From Solobacterium sp. (GTDB lineage: Bacteria; Bacillota_I; Bacilli_A; Erysipelotrichales; Erysipelotrichaceae), in NCBI GenBank assembly GCA_017469355.1, contig JAFUGM010000062.1, positions 1 to 64,000 of the forward strand: a DNA stretch of 64,000 bases. Direction: 5' to 3'. Shown here one piece after another: positions 62,321-64,000 of this stretch. A model generated the notes under the pieces. The model was not told the origin of the DNA. It worked only from the letters and a program-made list of their open reading frames with translations, and made no database searches. Made by a program: the position numbers and the translations under genes. How positions within the stretch are numbered: the first letter of the stretch is position 1; each line of letters starts with the position of its first letter.

Positions 62321-63278
62321 GAAAAAACCAGAAATTCAGGAAGAACAGACTCAGACCTACGACGACTTTGAAGAATGCCTTGAAAAGGATGGCATCGAAA
62401 TCGTCATCCCGGAAACTGATCCAGATGATCTTCCGGAAGGAATTGGAGCATCCGGATTTTCTCCGCGTCTGACAGCTCCGTCGTACACGAATCCGTACTA
62501 CATCCACAGGGATGGCGGAGGATATAATCTGTGCATCAAGATCACCGGAAACTCTTGTCTTCCGAATTGCGTCGGCTACGCTTACGGGAGATTCCTGGAA
62601 GAAGCTGGGATCACGTCAGAGACTAAACTTCCAAGATGCAATGCTGAGGACTGGCTGGCCATGGCCAAAGCGAACGGATATCCGACCGGAACAACTCCGA
62701 GACTCGGTGCTGTCATCGTCTGGAAGCGTGGAAACCTTTGGAATGGCAACGACGGTTGCGGCCATGTGGCAGTCGTTGAGCAGATCAATTCGGACGGGTC
62801 CATTCTCGTCTCTCAGTCCAACTATGGCGGCGCTCGTTTTAACATGAGCACAATAAAAAAGCCATACAACATCACAGGCCAGACGTTCATCGGGTTCATT
62901 TATAATCCGCACATGGATGTGTCCAACACTGTCTCACCCTCCAAAACAACGACTCAGGTCGCTCAGGAAGTGATTAATGGAATGTGGGGAAATGGCTCTG
63001 ATAGGCAGAAGAAGCTGGAGGCAGCCGGATATTCTTATGCAGCCGTCCAGGCTGAAGTCAACAGACTGCTCGGAAATATGACGACCACTACAAGCGCAGC
63101 CATTAAGGTTGGAGACCTCGTGACCGTCACAAAGGCAGTGAATTACGACAATGGTCGGACCTTCTCTCTCTGGTACAAGCAGTACAAGGTCATGCAGCTC
63201 TCAGGAAAGAGAGCGGTCATCGGTGTCAACGGTGTAGTGACTTCCGCGATCAACGTGGACTATCTGAAGAAAGTGTGA
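62313..63278 (+). CDS. endolysin: CHAP domain, Cpl-7 repeat, SH3-like end
   Basis: 321 residues. The catalytic part has CVGYAYGRFLEEAG (catalytic Cys), LGAVIVWKRG and GHVAVVEQI (His) as in CHAP amidase/endopeptidases. A Cpl-7-like cell wall-binding unit follows (AQEVINGMWGNGSDRQKKLEAAGY), then an SH3-like end. It degrades host peptidoglycan at lysis. It starts within the preceding gene's last codons. Confidence 0.88.
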   Translation: MTKKKPEIQEEQTQTYDDFEECLEKDGIEIVIPETDPDDLPEGIGASGFSPRLTAPSYTNPYYIHRDGGGYNLCIKITGNSCLPNCVGYAYGRFLEEAGITSETKLPRCNAEDWLAMAKANGYPTGTTPRLGAVIVWKRGNLWNGNDGCGHVAVVEQINSDGSILVSQSNYGGARFNMSTIKKPYNITGQTFIGFIYNPHMDVSNTVSPSKTTTQVAQEVINGMWGNGSDRQKKLEAAGYSYAAVQAEVNRLLGNMTTTTSAAIKVGDLVTVTKAVNYDNGRTFSLWYKQYKVMQLSGKRAVIGVNGVVTSAINVDYLKKV

Positions 63279-63287
63279 GGAAAAAAC

Positions 63288-63518
63288 ATGAAGCTAAAAA
63301 ATGAAACTTATGACCTTCTGAAGTGGATGGCTATCTACTTTATCCCGGGGCTGACGACTCTGATCGGTGTGATCGGTCTCGCCCTCCAGTGGCAAGAAAC
63401 AGCGATCGCGACAACAATCTGTGGAGCTGTCGGTTCGTTCCTGGCTACATGCATCGGCATGTCCGTCTCAGAATATGAGAAGGCGAAGCACGAACAATAT
63501 GAAGGCGAGGGCGACTGA
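63288..63518 (+). CDS. holin, phiLC3-like
   Basis: 76 residues with two membrane segments (MAIYFIPGLTTLIGVIGLAL and IATTICGAVGSFLATCIGM) and a charged C-terminal end, matching phage_holin_1. Directly behind the endolysin. Confidence 0.85.
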   Translation: MKLKNETYDLLKWMAIYFIPGLTTLIGVIGLALQWQETAIATTICGAVGSFLATCIGMSVSEYEKAKHEQYEGEGD

Positions 63519-63916
63519 TGCCGACATTTTATACATGGGTGGCGACCGTCCTCTTGCCCATAGCTCTCGCTGTGCTTGGTTCCTCATGGGTGGGTGACGC
63601 CTTCAAGGCGCACCGTGAAGCGAAATCAGGCAAGGCGACAACGGATCAGATCATGCACGCTATCTCGAATCTGAAAGCTGAGATTGACGAGGACCGAGCA
63701 ATCACGGCACGTGTTAGGATAGTCAGATTCAATGACGAGCTGATTCGGAAGGATGAACACTCGAAGGAGTCGTTCGATCAGACACTCTCCGATATCGACA
63801 CATACGAGGACTACTGCCGAGCGCATCCTGATTTCGAAAATAATAAGACGAAGATCAGCGCTAAACACATCAAAGACGTCTACGAGAGGCGACTCGAAAA
63901 AGGTGATTTTCTTTGA
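63518..63916 (+). CDS. membrane-anchored phage protein, second lysis-module gene
   Basis: 132 residues. N-terminal membrane helix (VATVLLPIALAVLGSSWVG) and a long helical, charged remainder. It starts at the holin stop (TGATG). Could be a second holin or a regulator of lysis. The strong terminator behind it ends the late operon. Confidence 0.55.
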   Translation: MPTFYTWVATVLLPIALAVLGSSWVGDAFKAHREAKSGKATTDQIMHAISNLKAEIDEDRAITARVRIVRFNDELIRKDEHSKESFDQTLSDIDTYEDYCRAHPDFENNKTKISAKHIKDVYERRLEKGDFL

Positions 63917-63942
63917 CCGGAAAAATATTCCGGTCTTTTTTT
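63915..63942 (+). terminator. end of the late operon
   Basis: GACCGGAA pairs with TTCCGGTC around AAATA, then seven T. The last 58 bases of the window contain no gene. Confidence 0.9.
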
Positions 63943-64000
63943 ATCTAATAAGAATTTTCATGCGTCCTCGAAAACATGGTTGGTACTGACCATCGGTCAG

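Larger units (their letters stand above)
27016..64000. mobile_element. prophage (siphophage type), right end outside the window
   Basis: An uninterrupted set of integrase, repressor, early, replication, packaging, head, tail, DGR and lysis genes in normal siphophage order. The left end is placed just after the broken toxin-antitoxin locus. The attachment core cannot be fixed because the right junction is not visible. At least 36.9 kb. Confidence 0.9.

Overview
The window looks like a chromosomal piece of a Bacillota (Firmicutes) bacterium. The arguments are Gram-positive style ribosome sites, the rplM-rpsI pair, trmD, a directly acting glutaminyl-tRNA synthetase, lipobox lipoproteins and a siphophage typical of Clostridia/Erysipelotrichia. 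An Erysipelotrichia-like host is a guess. Positions 1 to about 27,015 are host DNA. From there to the right edge lies one prophage whose right end is outside the window.

Host part: glnS; two diguanylate cyclases and one degenerate-GGDEF/EAL phosphodiesterase (three c-di-GMP proteins in 25 kb, one with six tandem PAS-like repeats); an AraC regulator divergent from an MFS transporter; degV, a nitroreductase, a methyltransferase, a GH13 alpha-amylase-like enzyme and an SRAP protein; a TetR regulator divergent from a large Fe-S/flavin oxidoreductase followed by hypA, with a clean operator palindrome between them; rplM-rpsI with its own promoter and leader; a small ORF/terminator/HTH unit; a compact tRNA array in which several members depart from the normal cloverleaf; a lipoprotein plus a membrane-anchored Ig-like protein; and the operon PDE-trmD-P1 peptidase. 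The host side ends in a toxin-antitoxin-like locus carrying frameshifts.

Prophage (about 27.0 to 64.0+ kb): on the minus strand a large serine integrase, a lipoprotein (possible superinfection exclusion) and a CI-like repressor. Divergent from these, on the plus strand, are small early genes, a DNA methyltransferase broken at a run of nine G, a DUF739 HTH, a MazG-like protein, a recombination/replication block (SMC-like ATPase, Sak4-like ATPase, DUF669 ssDNA-binding protein, helicase, primase-helicase), a candidate iteron origin, RusA, and a DUF1492 late regulator. The 3' end of the regulator gene merges into six 10-bp phased repeats, a promoter and a terminator. Then come HNH, TerS, TerL, portal, ClpP-like protease, HK97 capsid, connectors, tail tube, a tail chaperone with an in-phase A AAA AAC slippery site, tape measure, baseplate and fibre genes, and CHAP/Cpl-7 lysin with holins.

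The standout system is a diversity-generating retroelement (DGR) at 59,056-61,911. The last tail gene ends in a variable repeat (VR). A 7-bp GC-rich hairpin follows, then a template repeat (TR) matching VR over 95 positions with 20 differences, all at template adenines. A reverse transcriptase with the DGR-type SQ motif comes next. The template is rich in AAC/AAT codons, so mutagenic retrohoming would diversify about a dozen surface residues of the tail-tip protein. No Avd-like accessory gene is visible.
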